Part shown: positions 40,785-50,363 of the stretch, in pieces | Layout of the letters: the number at the start of each line of letters is the position of its first letter | Numbering within the stretch: position 1 is the first letter of the stretch | Origin: Magnetofaba australis IT-1 | GTDB lineage: Bacteria > Pseudomonadota > Magnetococcia > Magnetococcales > Magnetococcaceae | DNA length: 64,000 nucleotides | Reading direction: 5' to 3' | Assembly (NCBI RefSeq): GCF_002109495.1 | Contig: NZ_LVJN01000015.1 | Location: 434,001 to 498,000 of the forward strand | Notes under the pieces: generated by a model | What the model saw: only the letters and a program-made list of their open reading frames with translations | What the model was told of the DNA's origin: nothing | Database searches by the model: none | Translations under genes and position numbers: made by a program

Positions 40785-42689
40785 ATGGCCATGAACCAGA
40801 CGGCGGGTGAGAACTTTCTCAAGGAGCTGGTGTTTACCATGTTCGCGCAAAAGCGCGTGCTGGTCAGCGTGGCCTCGCTCCTGTTTGTGGTGTTTGTGGC
40901 CTACGCCTTCCTCTCCCAACCGGTCTACCGCGCCGAGGGCTCCTTCCTGGTCAAATCCAAACGCGCCCAGCACAGCCCGGACTCGTTGGAAGAGGCGCAG
41001 TTGCGCGTGCAGCCAGTGCAGAAGGAGGATCTCTTCTCCGAAGCGCAAATCCTCACCTCTGACGATGTCGCCTTGAAGACGGTCAAGAAGCTGGTGGCGG
41101 AGAAGAAGCTGGTGATCCCCGAGCTGCCCGGCGCCGAACCGGGCGCCGATTTGGAGAGCGTCTTCGCCGAGGCGGTGCGCGCCAGCCTCTCCACTGAGGT
41201 GGCGGAAACCTCCAACGTGTTGATGATCTCCATGACCTGGGGCGACGCCAAGCAGGCGCAGTTGATCCTCGATACGCTGATGTGGACCTATCTGGCGCAC
41301 CGGCATGAGATTCTCAATCCCGCCGGGCAGAAGTCCTTCTTCGATAATCAGGTGGATAACTACCTGACCAATCTGAAAGACAAGCAACAGGAGTTGCTGG
41401 GGTTGGTGACCGAGAAAGTGGCCCCGGACCCCCAGCGCGAGATTGAACAGAATCTGTTGTTGCGCCAGCAGTTGCAGAGCTCTCTGGTGGCCGCCGAACG
41501 GCAGCTGATCGAGACCGAACGCAGCATCGAGCTGTTGGATAAGGCGTTGGCGTCGGATCGGGTGCAGCTCTTCTCCTTCATCGACAACCCGGTGATTCAG
41601 GGTTACGGCAACAAGCTGCAGGATCTGCTGATCCAGCAGACCGCCGTGCGCAAGACCTTTGTGGATGGCAGTAAGCCGACCATCTCCATCGCGCGACAGA
41701 TCGACGACGCCTATCAGGCCCTCAAGCATGAGGTCTCCGCCTATCGCGGCAGCGTGGAGGCGCGCGCGGACACGTTGACCCAGGAGATCGACGTGCTCAC
41801 GCAGAAGATCCGCGAAACCGATGCGCGCAATGTGGACCTGCGCCGCACCCAGGTGGCCATGGAGCAGGTCAATCGCGAAGCCAAACTGCTGGAGTACACC
41901 TTCGAGACTTTCTATCAACGCCGTGAGCAGTCGGACATTCAGGGCGCCGAGGGGGCCAAGGGGCTCTACTCCCAGGTGGTGATTCTGGGCCGCGCCCAGG
42001 CGTTGGACAAGCCGGTCAAACCGAAGAAGAAGCTGATCGTCGTCGGGGGCTTTCTGCTGGCCTGCATGACCGGCTTCTTCTTCGCCGTGATCAAGGAGAA
42101 CTTCGACCACTCCTTCAAGCGGCCCGAGGATGTGGACGCCTATGTGGGCGCGCCCATGATCTTCTCCTTGAACGACTTCGGCGCGGCGACGGAGGAGGGC
42201 GGCAAGAAGGGCGCGCCTTCAGCTACGCCGCCGCCCTCGGCCACCCCCGCCAAGAGCGCGGCGGCGTTGGCGCTGACCCTTTCATTGGGCGTGGGGCTTG
42301 GCGCAGGTGGGCTGCAGGCATACCAAGTGGGGCGCCAAGGTTTGATTACCCCGATCCAGGAGCGCTGGGATGAGACGCTGCAGCTGGCCCACCGCTTGCG
42401 CACTCAGACAACTGACGCCATGTCGCAAATGGGTTGGATCGGGCGAAAGGAAACGTTTTCGTCAGCGCCTGCCTTGCAGGGTGTGGGCTCACCCGTGCTG
42501 GTCCAATTGATTCAGCAACGGCAGGCTGCGCGTTCTGTCCTGTTAGCCAAAGCGAACCCGGCGCCGCGCAAGGCCAATGCTCTTCGCACCAGAACGCCGC
42601 TATTTTTCCCTCTGCAGGGACAACCGGTCTACGTGACCGAGCGCACGACCCCGGCTCAAAACCAGCGCAAAGACTCCAGTGCGGGCTGA
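40785..42689 (+). CDS. wzz: Wzz-family chain-length protein with long C-terminal extension
   Basis: This 634-residue inner-membrane polysaccharide co-polymerase has TM1 at about 23-43 (VLVSVASLLFVVFVAYAFLS) and the Wzz domain after it. A large periplasmic coiled coil spans about 190-390 and TM2 about 425-445 (LIVVGGFLLACMTGFFFAV). Beyond TM2 a further 180 residues include a hydrophobic segment (about 495-520, SAAALALTLSLGVGLGAGGL) and a basic, proline-containing tail. Such proteins set polymer length together with a BY-kinase-like ATPase. ATG 40785 follows GGAGAG. The C-terminal extension does not look like a kinase domain. Confidence 0.85.
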   Translation: MAMNQTAGENFLKELVFTMFAQKRVLVSVASLLFVVFVAYAFLSQPVYRAEGSFLVKSKRAQHSPDSLEEAQLRVQPVQKEDLFSEAQILTSDDVALKTVKKLVAEKKLVIPELPGAEPGADLESVFAEAVRASLSTEVAETSNVLMISMTWGDAKQAQLILDTLMWTYLAHRHEILNPAGQKSFFDNQVDNYLTNLKDKQQELLGLVTEKVAPDPQREIEQNLLLRQQLQSSLVAAERQLIETERSIELLDKALASDRVQLFSFIDNPVIQGYGNKLQDLLIQQTAVRKTFVDGSKPTISIARQIDDAYQALKHEVSAYRGSVEARADTLTQEIDVLTQKIRETDARNVDLRRTQVAMEQVNREAKLLEYTFETFYQRREQSDIQGAEGAKGLYSQVVILGRAQALDKPVKPKKKLIVVGGFLLACMTGFFFAVIKENFDHSFKRPEDVDAYVGAPMIFSLNDFGAATEEGGKKGAPSATPPPSATPAKSAAALALTLSLGVGLGAGGLQAYQVGRQGLITPIQERWDETLQLAHRLRTQTTDAMSQMGWIGRKETFSSAPALQGVGSPVLVQLIQQRQAARSVLLAKANPAPRKANALRTRTPLFFPLQGQPVYVTERTTPAQNQRKDSSAG

Positions 42690-42745
42690 TGCGCGCTCTT
42701 GCGCCGTCACACGCCACTTCCGCCTTTACTGAGGATATCGACTCC

Positions 42746-45313
42746 ATGAGACGAACCCTCCTCCTGCTGTTTGTTGCGCTTTGGGTTTGCCATGTCGCCG
42801 CCCCGGCGCGCGCCGCCGAGGCGCTGCGCGTGACGGCGGAGTCGGTGCGGCCCGGCGACGGCATGACGGCGCAGGCGGGGGATGCGGCCTGCCCCATCCG
42901 CATTCGCGGCCAGCAGAGCGACGGCAAGGAGCTGGCCACGCTGTGGCGCGCGGTCGAGTTGCAGCCGGGGGCCCACTATCGGTTGCAGGGGTGGGTCAAG
43001 CTCAACGCCTATGATGATCGGCGCTTTCCCCCCCGCTTGGCGCTCTCTGCGCGCAACGCTGCGGGCAAATCTCTGAAGAACTACGACACCGAGACCTACG
43101 ACATGGCCGATTGGCCGGGTTGGAGTCGCTTGCTTGTGGATTTCCAGGCCGACCCGGCGGCGCAGTCGGGCAAGCTGCTGCTCAAGCACAAGAAGAAGCT
43201 CCCCATCGCCGCCGACATCTGCCTCAAGGAGATCACCCTGCAGCGCTTTGACGCGCCGCCGCCGCCGTTGCGTCTGTCTCTGGATGTGAGCGAGGCGGTC
43301 AAGCAGCGTTTGGGCGGGCCGCGTCCGCGTCTGTTCGTCACCGCCCAGAGGGTGCAGGCGTTGCGAAAGAGTCTGGATACGGTCCCGTTCGACCGCTTCT
43401 GGCGCACGGTGCAGGCGCGCGCCCACAAAGAGGGCTCCGCCGCGCCGCCCGCCAGCGCCACCCGCTATGACAGCGACGCCATTCGCGGTTTGGGCGAAGG
43501 GCTGCCCTATCTGGCGCTGGCCTATCTGATGCGCGGCCAGGACAACGATCTGGCCATGGCGCGGCGCTGGATGGACGCCCTGGCCAGCTATCCGGATTGG
43601 GCCGATAACAGCGATATCGGCGCGGCCTTGCTGTTGATGGATATGTCTATCGCCTACGACTGGCTGCATGACCAGTGGAGCCCCGCCGAGCGCGAACGCT
43701 ATCGGGCGAAGATCGCGCTGCAGGCCGAGCGTCTGTATAAAGTTCTGATCAACCATGAGATGTGGTGGAGCAACGACTACCTGCAAAACCACAACTACAC
43801 CAGCGTCATGGGCTTGGGGCTGGCGGGATACGCGCTGTATGGCGAGGATCCCAACGCCGCCTCCTGGCTGGCGGCGGCGGAGCGCAATTTCACCCGCGTG
43901 CTGCGCGTGCTCTCCCCCGACGGCGCCTCCCATGAGGGGATCAACTACTGGGGCTTCGGCATCGAATCGCTGTTGCGCTACCATCTGGGGGTGGCCCCGG
44001 CCATGGGGCTGGAGCGGGTGAAGAGTAACCCCTACATGCAGCACGCCGCCAAATATCGCCTGCATGCCGCCCTGCCGGGGTATCGCGACAATGTGGACTA
44101 TGCCGACGCGCCGCGATTTGAGTGGCATGGCCCCGGCTATATTCTGCGCGCGCTGGCGAGGATCTATCAGGACGGCGTGGCGCAGTGGTTGGCCGACAGC
44201 ATTGAGGCGGCGCGGGCGCGTGATCCGGCGCCCGGCTCCGACGGCGCGGGCCTCTCCTGGGAGGATTTGCTCTGGTACGACCCCGCCGTGGGCGCGGTTG
44301 AGCCGGATGGTCTGCCCACCAATGCGCTGTTTGACAATCTGGGGCTGATGATGGCCCGCGATGGCTGGGGCGATGACGCCGCCTGGGTCTTCTTCAAAGG
44401 CGGATCGCCCGGCGGCGATCACGCGCGCAAACACGGCATGTACCCCGGCTCCCACATCCATCCCGACGCCGGGCAGGTGATGCTGTGGGCCGATGGCCGC
44501 TGGCTGCTCAACGATGATGGCTATGTGCTGCTCAAGCGCGCCGCCAACCACAACGTCATCACCATCAACGGCGTGGGGCAGCTTGGTGAAGGCGAGAAGT
44601 GGTTCGACTGGAAGGCGGCGCGTAACGGCGACGCCCATGCGCGGATCATCCGCGCGGAGTCGTTGGGGCAGGGCTATTTGACCGAAGCGGAGTTGGCCGG
44701 CGCCTACCCGGCCCGCGCCGGGCTCGCCTCTTGGCGGCGCACGGTGCGCTTTGAGCCCGAACAGCACAGCATGCAGGTGGAGGACGCCATCACCCTGAGC
44801 CGCGCCGGGACGATTCGCTATCTGATGCACATGGACCGCGCCGCCGCCCAGGCGGGCGAGATGACCTACTGCTTGAGCTCCAATGCGCGCGCCACGCTGG
44901 AGGCGAAGCCCGCACTGGCGCGGACCCATTTTGACGGCTACGCCATCGCCCCCAAGGAGCGCAAGCGCGAGGATAATGGCAATTATCGCGGCATGCGTCT
45001 GAGCGCCGAGAGCGAGCGGGTGGAGAAGCAGCATTTTGTGTGGCGGGTGACCTGGGGCGAACCGTGTCAGGCCGCAGCGGCGGAGTCGCCGCCCGAGCCC
45101 GAGGACGCCTCGCCCGCGCTGCGTCGCGTCGGCGGGGCTTCCACCGACGGCTCAGGCGACCTGCGCGATGTGAGCGCCGAGAGCGGCGCGGCGATTCGCT
45201 CCCGGGTGCGATCACGGATGGAGGGCGTGCGCGCGGAGCGCGAACATAAGCGCGCCCCACGCGCACGGCGCACGCGCCAGGGCTACAGCCTTTTCCCCTC
45301 GGTCAACCCGTAA
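42746..45313 (+). CDS. Secreted heparinase II/III-like polysaccharide lyase
   Basis: This 855-residue protein has a signal peptide (MRRTLLLLFVALWVC..., cleavage near ARA-AEA). An N-terminal carbohydrate-binding-like beta domain (about 25-180) precedes an alpha/alpha toroid (about 190-520) with the family motif QNHNYTSVMGLGLAGYA. A C-terminal heparinase II/III beta-sandwich domain contains KGGSPGGDHARKHGMYPG, HIHPDAGQVMLW and NHNVITINGVGQ. Tyr and His in NHNYTS and HARKHG are likely catalytic. It probably trims or degrades the polymer in the periplasm, as AlgL does for alginate. The last 85 residues are low-complexity and strongly basic. Confidence 0.82.
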   Translation: MRRTLLLLFVALWVCHVAAPARAAEALRVTAESVRPGDGMTAQAGDAACPIRIRGQQSDGKELATLWRAVELQPGAHYRLQGWVKLNAYDDRRFPPRLALSARNAAGKSLKNYDTETYDMADWPGWSRLLVDFQADPAAQSGKLLLKHKKKLPIAADICLKEITLQRFDAPPPPLRLSLDVSEAVKQRLGGPRPRLFVTAQRVQALRKSLDTVPFDRFWRTVQARAHKEGSAAPPASATRYDSDAIRGLGEGLPYLALAYLMRGQDNDLAMARRWMDALASYPDWADNSDIGAALLLMDMSIAYDWLHDQWSPAERERYRAKIALQAERLYKVLINHEMWWSNDYLQNHNYTSVMGLGLAGYALYGEDPNAASWLAAAERNFTRVLRVLSPDGASHEGINYWGFGIESLLRYHLGVAPAMGLERVKSNPYMQHAAKYRLHAALPGYRDNVDYADAPRFEWHGPGYILRALARIYQDGVAQWLADSIEAARARDPAPGSDGAGLSWEDLLWYDPAVGAVEPDGLPTNALFDNLGLMMARDGWGDDAAWVFFKGGSPGGDHARKHGMYPGSHIHPDAGQVMLWADGRWLLNDDGYVLLKRAANHNVITINGVGQLGEGEKWFDWKAARNGDAHARIIRAESLGQGYLTEAELAGAYPARAGLASWRRTVRFEPEQHSMQVEDAITLSRAGTIRYLMHMDRAAAQAGEMTYCLSSNARATLEAKPALARTHFDGYAIAPKERKREDNGNYRGMRLSAESERVEKQHFVWRVTWGEPCQAAAAESPPEPEDASPALRRVGGASTDGSGDLRDVSAESGAAIRSRVRSRMEGVRAEREHKRAPRARRTRQGYSLFPSVNP

Positions 45314-45317
45314 CCTC

Positions 45318-46859
45318 ATGGGCGCCAACGCAAGCGCCGCCCCAGCGCCGACAGCGGGGCCCAGCCGCACCAAGAAAGCCGGTCTGACCATGCTCACGCG
45401 GTTGCTGACGCAACTGGTGGGCATCATCATCTCGTTCGCCATCACCCCGGCGCTGGTGGCGGGATTGGGCGCGGAGCTGTACGGCGCCTGGCAGGTGATT
45501 CAGCGCATCATGTCGCACCTGGCCGTGGGCCACTTCAAACCCATGAGCGTGCTCAAACTCACCCTGGCGCATCGCCAGAGCGACCCCGACGTCGCCGCCA
45601 AACGGCGTCAGGTGGGGGCCTCGCTGATGGTGTGGCTGGCGGCGTTGCCGCTGGTGCTGGGGTTGGGGGCGCTGGCGCTGTGGTTCCTTGAGCGCCTGAT
45701 TCCCGTTGCGCCGGAACTGCGTGACGGCGTCTTCATCGCCATGTCCATCGCCGTGTTCATCGTCGCCCTCACGCCGTTGGCGGGAGCGCCCATGGGGGTG
45801 CTCAAGGGGCAGAATCTGGAGTACCGCGCCATGGGCGCGCAGCCCACGGTGAAGCTGCTGGCCTATGGCGTGATCTACGCTCTGGTGGTGATGGGCTTCG
45901 GCCTGCCGTGGGTGGTGGCCGCCTATGGCGGACAGATCTTCGTGGTGGGCGCGCTGTGCTACTGGATCGCCCGCCGCCACGTCTCCTGGCTGGGGGTGGC
46001 GCGCCCCTCGCGGGAGGAGTTTCGCGGCTTCTTCCGGCTCAATCTGTGGTCGCTGCTGTCGGCGTTCATCCAGCAGGTGTTTCGCGGCGGCGATCTGATT
46101 CTGATCAGCATGACCCTGGGGCCGGCGCTGGTGACGGTCTACACCCTCACGCGGGCGGCCATGCATCGCACCATCGAGCCGATCATTGCGCTGTTCAACG
46201 CCGGTCTGCCGGGCATGGGCGAGCTGGTGGGCGCGGGGGATCTGCAGCGGGCCGCGCAGGTGCGGCTGGAGATGGTGCGGGCGCTGCTCTTCTCCGCCGG
46301 GGTGGTGGGCTGCGTGGTGCTGCTGCTCAACGAGGCGTTCCTGGCGGTGTGGGTGGGGGCCAAATTCTACGGCGGCGATCTGCTCACCCTGCTGCTGGTG
46401 CTGACGGTGACCATCGGCGCGCTGACGCGGGTGGAGGAGATCCTCATCGACTCGGCGCTGCAACTGAAGCACAAGTCGCTGTTCCAGGCGGGCGCGGGGG
46501 CGGCGTTCATCGGCGGCTTCCTGCTGCTGCAGCCGCATCTGGGATTGATGGCCGCGCCCCTCTGTCTGCTTTGCGCCCATGGCGCAGTGCTGCTGCTCTA
46601 CATGTGGTTGAATGCGCGCACGCTGGGGGAGCCGTTTGGGGCCTTTGTGCGGCCGCAGATCGCGCCGCTTGCCATGGCGCTGACGCTGCTGCTGCTGTGC
46701 CGTTGGGCGCTGCCGGAACCGGCCATCGCCGGGTGGGGCGGACTATTCGCTTACGGCGTCCTGCTCACCCCCGCCTTCGCCGTCGCCGCGTGGTTTCTGG
46801 TGCTGCGGGCTGAGGATCGCAAACGGCTGAAAAAACGCTTGGGGAGGCTCCGCAAATGA
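45318..46859 (+). CDS. wzx: Wzx-like polysaccharide flippase
   Basis: This 513-residue MOP-superfamily membrane protein has about 12-14 helices. It starts with a short Ala-rich cytoplasmic tail and the motif LTRLLTQLVGIIISFAITPALVAG. It moves lipid-linked repeat units across the inner membrane for Wzy polymerisation. It begins four bases after the lyase stop and overlaps the wzy start (ATGA 46856-46859). Confidence 0.87.
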   Translation: MGANASAAPAPTAGPSRTKKAGLTMLTRLLTQLVGIIISFAITPALVAGLGAELYGAWQVIQRIMSHLAVGHFKPMSVLKLTLAHRQSDPDVAAKRRQVGASLMVWLAALPLVLGLGALALWFLERLIPVAPELRDGVFIAMSIAVFIVALTPLAGAPMGVLKGQNLEYRAMGAQPTVKLLAYGVIYALVVMGFGLPWVVAAYGGQIFVVGALCYWIARRHVSWLGVARPSREEFRGFFRLNLWSLLSAFIQQVFRGGDLILISMTLGPALVTVYTLTRAAMHRTIEPIIALFNAGLPGMGELVGAGDLQRAAQVRLEMVRALLFSAGVVGCVVLLLNEAFLAVWVGAKFYGGDLLTLLLVLTVTIGALTRVEEILIDSALQLKHKSLFQAGAGAAFIGGFLLLQPHLGLMAAPLCLLCAHGAVLLLYMWLNARTLGEPFGAFVRPQIAPLAMALTLLLLCRWALPEPAIAGWGGLFAYGVLLTPAFAVAAWFLVLRAEDRKRLKKRLGRLRK

Positions 46860-48226
46860 GCGCAAATTCGCGCACTTTCACGCCGCCTGTGCTGGAGTCG
46901 CCGCCGTCGCGCCTGCTGTTTGCGTTGCTGCTGCTGGGGGTGATGATGCAGTTCATTCCCTTTCCCAAACTGCCGGTGATCCACATCGCCCCCATCAATG
47001 TGACCTTGGGGTTAGGGCTGATGGTGTTCGCGTTCAACATCCACCGCATCTTCAGCATCCAGAACCACGTCATCATGTTGCTGTTTTACATGGTGATGTT
47101 CTTTCTGGTTTACACCTTTGTGACCAAGTTCAAGGATCCAACCGAGGGGCTGGAGCTGGAGTATGTGCGCACGGTGACGTTGTGGCTGCTGTTTGCGGTG
47201 GCGTGTCGCAACCTCGACGATGTGCATACGCTGATCAAGGCGATCTGCATCGGCGTGTTTATCTCGGCGCTGTTTGGTCTGTTGATCCACTTTCTGGGCG
47301 ACCCGTGGCAGGGCATTCGCAACTGGCTGCTGCAGGACACCAGCGCGGTGGAGGAGGGCATCAGCGGCAAGGGCATGTGGATCTCCGGTCTGGCCGGGCG
47401 CCACTTCTCGTTCGGTTATCTGATGGCCGCGGCGCCGATTCTGGCCCTCACCTGCTATCAGGCGCGGCGTAAGTGGATCTGGTTCGGGGTGATGGCGGTG
47501 ATGCTGCCGGCGCTGTTTCTCAACGCCGAACGCTCCTCGTTCCTGACTGCGGGCATCGGCATGATCTACCTGCTGTTCCGCTGGAAGCGCGCGGGGGTGT
47601 TGGCCTTCCTGGTGATGGCGCTGGTGGCCGGGGTGGTGCTGGAGGGCTCGCGCGACGTGGAGAACCGGCGCCATCAGTCGCTGGTGGGACGCTTCCAGGA
47701 CAAGGGGTTGTCCGACACCGTGGATCGCCTGTTGTGGCAGCTCAACGGTGTGGAGACGGTGTTCAAGAACCCGTTTAGCGGGGCCACCAACCGCCGCTAT
47801 GAGGAGACCGTGTTGGGGCGGCACATTCTGGTGCGCGATCCGAGCATCAAGATCCCTTACGCGCACAACCACTACATTGTGGTGGGTATGCTGGTGGGGC
47901 TGGTGGGGTGGCTGTTTCTGGCGGGGGTGCTCTACAGTCTGCGGCGCACGATTCGACAGTATGTGGAGAACGCTGCGGGCGAGACGCGCCATGCGCAACT
48001 GGCGTTGGGCGCGGTGGTGTCGCTGATCGCGGTGATGTGCAACGGGTTGTTCCACAACGCTGGGGTGTTCACCAGCGAGCCGCTCACCATCTGCCTGGTG
48101 GGGGTGGTGATCGCTGGCGCGCAGATGCGCGGGTCGGCGCATCCCGATCCCGAGACACAGCCTGCGCCGGAGCCTGAAACGGCGCCCGCGCCCAGACGTC
48201 GGCGGCGGCGCAGGAGGAGGGCATGA
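46856..48226 (+). CDS. wzy: O-antigen ligase/polymerase (Wzy-like)
   Basis: This 456-residue membrane protein has about ten helices and the Wzy_C/O-antigen ligase pattern. FLNAERSSFLTAGIGMIYLLF is followed by a long periplasmic loop and YAHNHYIVVGMLVGLVGWLF. It joins repeat units into polymer in the periplasm. The C-terminus is an unusual Pro/Glu stretch ending in a run of Arg (RRRRRRRRA-like). It overlaps wzx upstream and the glycosyltransferase downstream by ATGA. Confidence 0.85.
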   Translation: MSANSRTFTPPVLESPPSRLLFALLLLGVMMQFIPFPKLPVIHIAPINVTLGLGLMVFAFNIHRIFSIQNHVIMLLFYMVMFFLVYTFVTKFKDPTEGLELEYVRTVTLWLLFAVACRNLDDVHTLIKAICIGVFISALFGLLIHFLGDPWQGIRNWLLQDTSAVEEGISGKGMWISGLAGRHFSFGYLMAAAPILALTCYQARRKWIWFGVMAVMLPALFLNAERSSFLTAGIGMIYLLFRWKRAGVLAFLVMALVAGVVLEGSRDVENRRHQSLVGRFQDKGLSDTVDRLLWQLNGVETVFKNPFSGATNRRYEETVLGRHILVRDPSIKIPYAHNHYIVVGMLVGLVGWLFLAGVLYSLRRTIRQYVENAAGETRHAQLALGAVVSLIAVMCNGLFHNAGVFTSEPLTICLVGVVIAGAQMRGSAHPDPETQPAPEPETAPAPRRRRRRRRRA

Positions 48227-49368
48227 GCAAACGCATGGGCTACTTCATCGCCAACGGCAACGGCGTGCATACTTGGCGGCGGGTGGGCTCGTTGGCGCGG
48301 GAGCTGGCGATTCACCAGCAGTTGGGCGCGCGCGGCTGGGCGGAGACCCTGTTTACCTACGATAGCGAGCGCGATCCCGGTCCGCTGCCGCTGCCGCCCT
48401 CAGCCCGCATCATCACCAAATGGCCGCTGGGGTGGATGCGCTGGAAACTGCGCAAACTCTATTACGCGCTGATTCCTTTTCTCTATTTCTTCCACGGGCG
48501 GCGCCTGCAGGTGTTGATGACCGACCAGGCGGGATTGGGCTGGCCCGCGCTGTGGGCGTCGAAAGTGTGGGACGCGCGGCTGTTGGCGCGTTGCGGCTAT
48601 GTGTATGGCGCTCAGGCCGAACAGGCGGGCTGGAGCGGTCCGGCCCACGATAAGCGCATTACGGCGGAGCGGAAGGTGTTCACCCAGTGCGATGCGGCGG
48701 TGACGCCGACGCCGGAACTCAAAGCGTGGGTGGTGGCCCACTACGGTCTGCCCGCCGCGCGGGTGCATGTGATCCCCAACTATGTGGAGACCGAGCGTTT
48801 CGCCCCCGACCCTGCCGTCGAACGCACGCCAAACAGCGTATTGATGGTGGGGCGGCTGCACCCCAACAAGCGCATCGAGGTGGTGATTCGCGCCCTGGCG
48901 GGGTCGGATTACACGCTGACGCTGATCGGCTCCGGGGCGTTGAAACGGGAGCTACAAGCGCTGGCGGCGGAGTTGGGGGTGACGCTGAACCTCATCGACC
49001 GCGTGCCCAACGAAGAGCTGCCGCGCTACTTCCAGAGCCATGCGGTCTACGTGTTGATGGGGCTCACCGAGGGGCACCCCAAGGCGTTGATCGAGGCCAT
49101 GGCCAGCGGCGCGGCGTGCATCGGCGCGCCCACCCCGGGGGTGGGCAACATCCTGGCCGACGGCGACAACGCCCTGGTGTGTGAGGCCGAGCCCGAGGCT
49201 GTGCGCAGCGGATTGGATCGACTGTTTGGCGATGCGGCGCTGCGCGCGCGCCTGGGCGAGAACGGGCGTCGCACGGTGTGTGAGCGCTACGCCCTGGAGC
49301 GCGTTGCGGCGCACTATGATCGGGTGTTGACCGCCTTGGCCGAGCGCTCGCCGCTGGAGGCCGAATGA
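48223..49368 (+). CDS. GT4-family glycosyltransferase
   Basis: This 381-residue GT-B transferase acts in the cytoplasm on lipid-linked sugars. The C-terminal nucleotide-sugar domain contains MVGRLHPNKRIEVVIRAL and the E-x7-E motif in TEGHPKALIEAMASG. The N-terminal acceptor domain includes HVIPNYVETERF at its end. Its start overlaps wzy and its stop overlaps the next transferase (ATGA). Confidence 0.9.
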   Translation: MSKRMGYFIANGNGVHTWRRVGSLARELAIHQQLGARGWAETLFTYDSERDPGPLPLPPSARIITKWPLGWMRWKLRKLYYALIPFLYFFHGRRLQVLMTDQAGLGWPALWASKVWDARLLARCGYVYGAQAEQAGWSGPAHDKRITAERKVFTQCDAAVTPTPELKAWVVAHYGLPAARVHVIPNYVETERFAPDPAVERTPNSVLMVGRLHPNKRIEVVIRALAGSDYTLTLIGSGALKRELQALAAELGVTLNLIDRVPNEELPRYFQSHAVYVLMGLTEGHPKALIEAMASGAACIGAPTPGVGNILADGDNALVCEAEPEAVRSGLDRLFGDAALRARLGENGRRTVCERYALERVAAHYDRVLTALAERSPLEAE

Positions 49369-50354
49369 GCGTCCCGGCCCTCTCGGTGCTGATGCCCGCC
49401 TATAACGCCGCCGCCACCCTGGAGGCGGCGGTGGCGTCGATTCTGACGCAGAGCTTCGGCGACTTTGAGCTGCTCGTGGTCAACGACGGCTCCAGCGACG
49501 ACACCGGAGCGTTGCTGGATGAACTGGCGCGACGCGATGGGCGCATTCGCGTCATCCATCAGCACAATCAGGGGGTGGTGCGCTCCCTCAACACCCTGTT
49601 GGAGCAGGCGCGCGCGCCGCTGCTGGCGCGCATGGACGCCGACGACCAGTGCGACTCTGAACGCTTCGCCAAGCAGATCGCCTATCTGCAGGCTCATCCT
49701 CAGACCGGCATGGTGGCCACCGGGGTGCTGGAGATCGCCCCCAATGGCCTGCCGTTCCGCTCGGTGTGCCATCCGGACGACCCGGCGCTTCTGGCCAGCA
49801 TGCTGGCGGCGGGGCGCAATCCGGTGGCCCACGGTTCGGTGATGCTGCGTCGCAGCGTGTTGGCGCAACTGGAGGAGCCGCGCTATCGGCTGGCGGCGGC
49901 TTCGGAGGATCGCGATCTGTGGGCGCGGCTGGCCGCCATCAGCGCCGTGGGCATGCTCTGTGAGCCGCTCTATCTGTTGCGTCGCGGCGGCGGGTCGGTC
50001 TCCTTCCGCGCCGCCCAGGTGCGCGAACGCTATCTGGGCGAAGTGGGCGAGACGGAGGAGCAGATTCAACGCATCGAGGCGGATCTGAGCGCCGCCATCA
50101 CCGACGCCGACCCCACCGCTGGCGCGCAGGGGTATGATCTCTATCTCAATGGCAAAGCATTCTACGCCCATGGCCGCTATGGCGAGGCGCGCGCCTGCTT
50201 CTCCGCCCTGCTGGGCGACCCTCGCTGGCGCAAACGCGGCGCGGCGTTTCTGGCGCTGGCGTGGCTGGGGCCGCTGGGGCGCGGCGCGTTGCGCGGCTAT
50301 CAGCGGCTCTTCTCCGCCAAGGCGCGGCTGGGCTGCCCCGGCCTGGGCTATTAG
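49365..50354 (+). CDS. GT2-family glycosyltransferase
   Basis: This 329-residue GT-A transferase has the N-terminal SVLMPAYNAAATLEAAVASI, nucleotide-binding VVNDGSSDDTG and metal-binding DxD in ARMDADDQCD. A C-terminal helical extension (about 235-329) may contact the membrane. It adds one sugar to the lipid-linked repeat unit. Confidence 0.93.
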   Translation: MSVPALSVLMPAYNAAATLEAAVASILTQSFGDFELLVVNDGSSDDTGALLDELARRDGRIRVIHQHNQGVVRSLNTLLEQARAPLLARMDADDQCDSERFAKQIAYLQAHPQTGMVATGVLEIAPNGLPFRSVCHPDDPALLASMLAAGRNPVAHGSVMLRRSVLAQLEEPRYRLAAASEDRDLWARLAAISAVGMLCEPLYLLRRGGGSVSFRAAQVRERYLGEVGETEEQIQRIEADLSAAITDADPTAGAQGYDLYLNGKAFYAHGRYGEARACFSALLGDPRWRKRGAAFLALAWLGPLGRGALRGYQRLFSAKARLGCPGLGY

Positions 50355-50363
50355 GAGGCGGGC

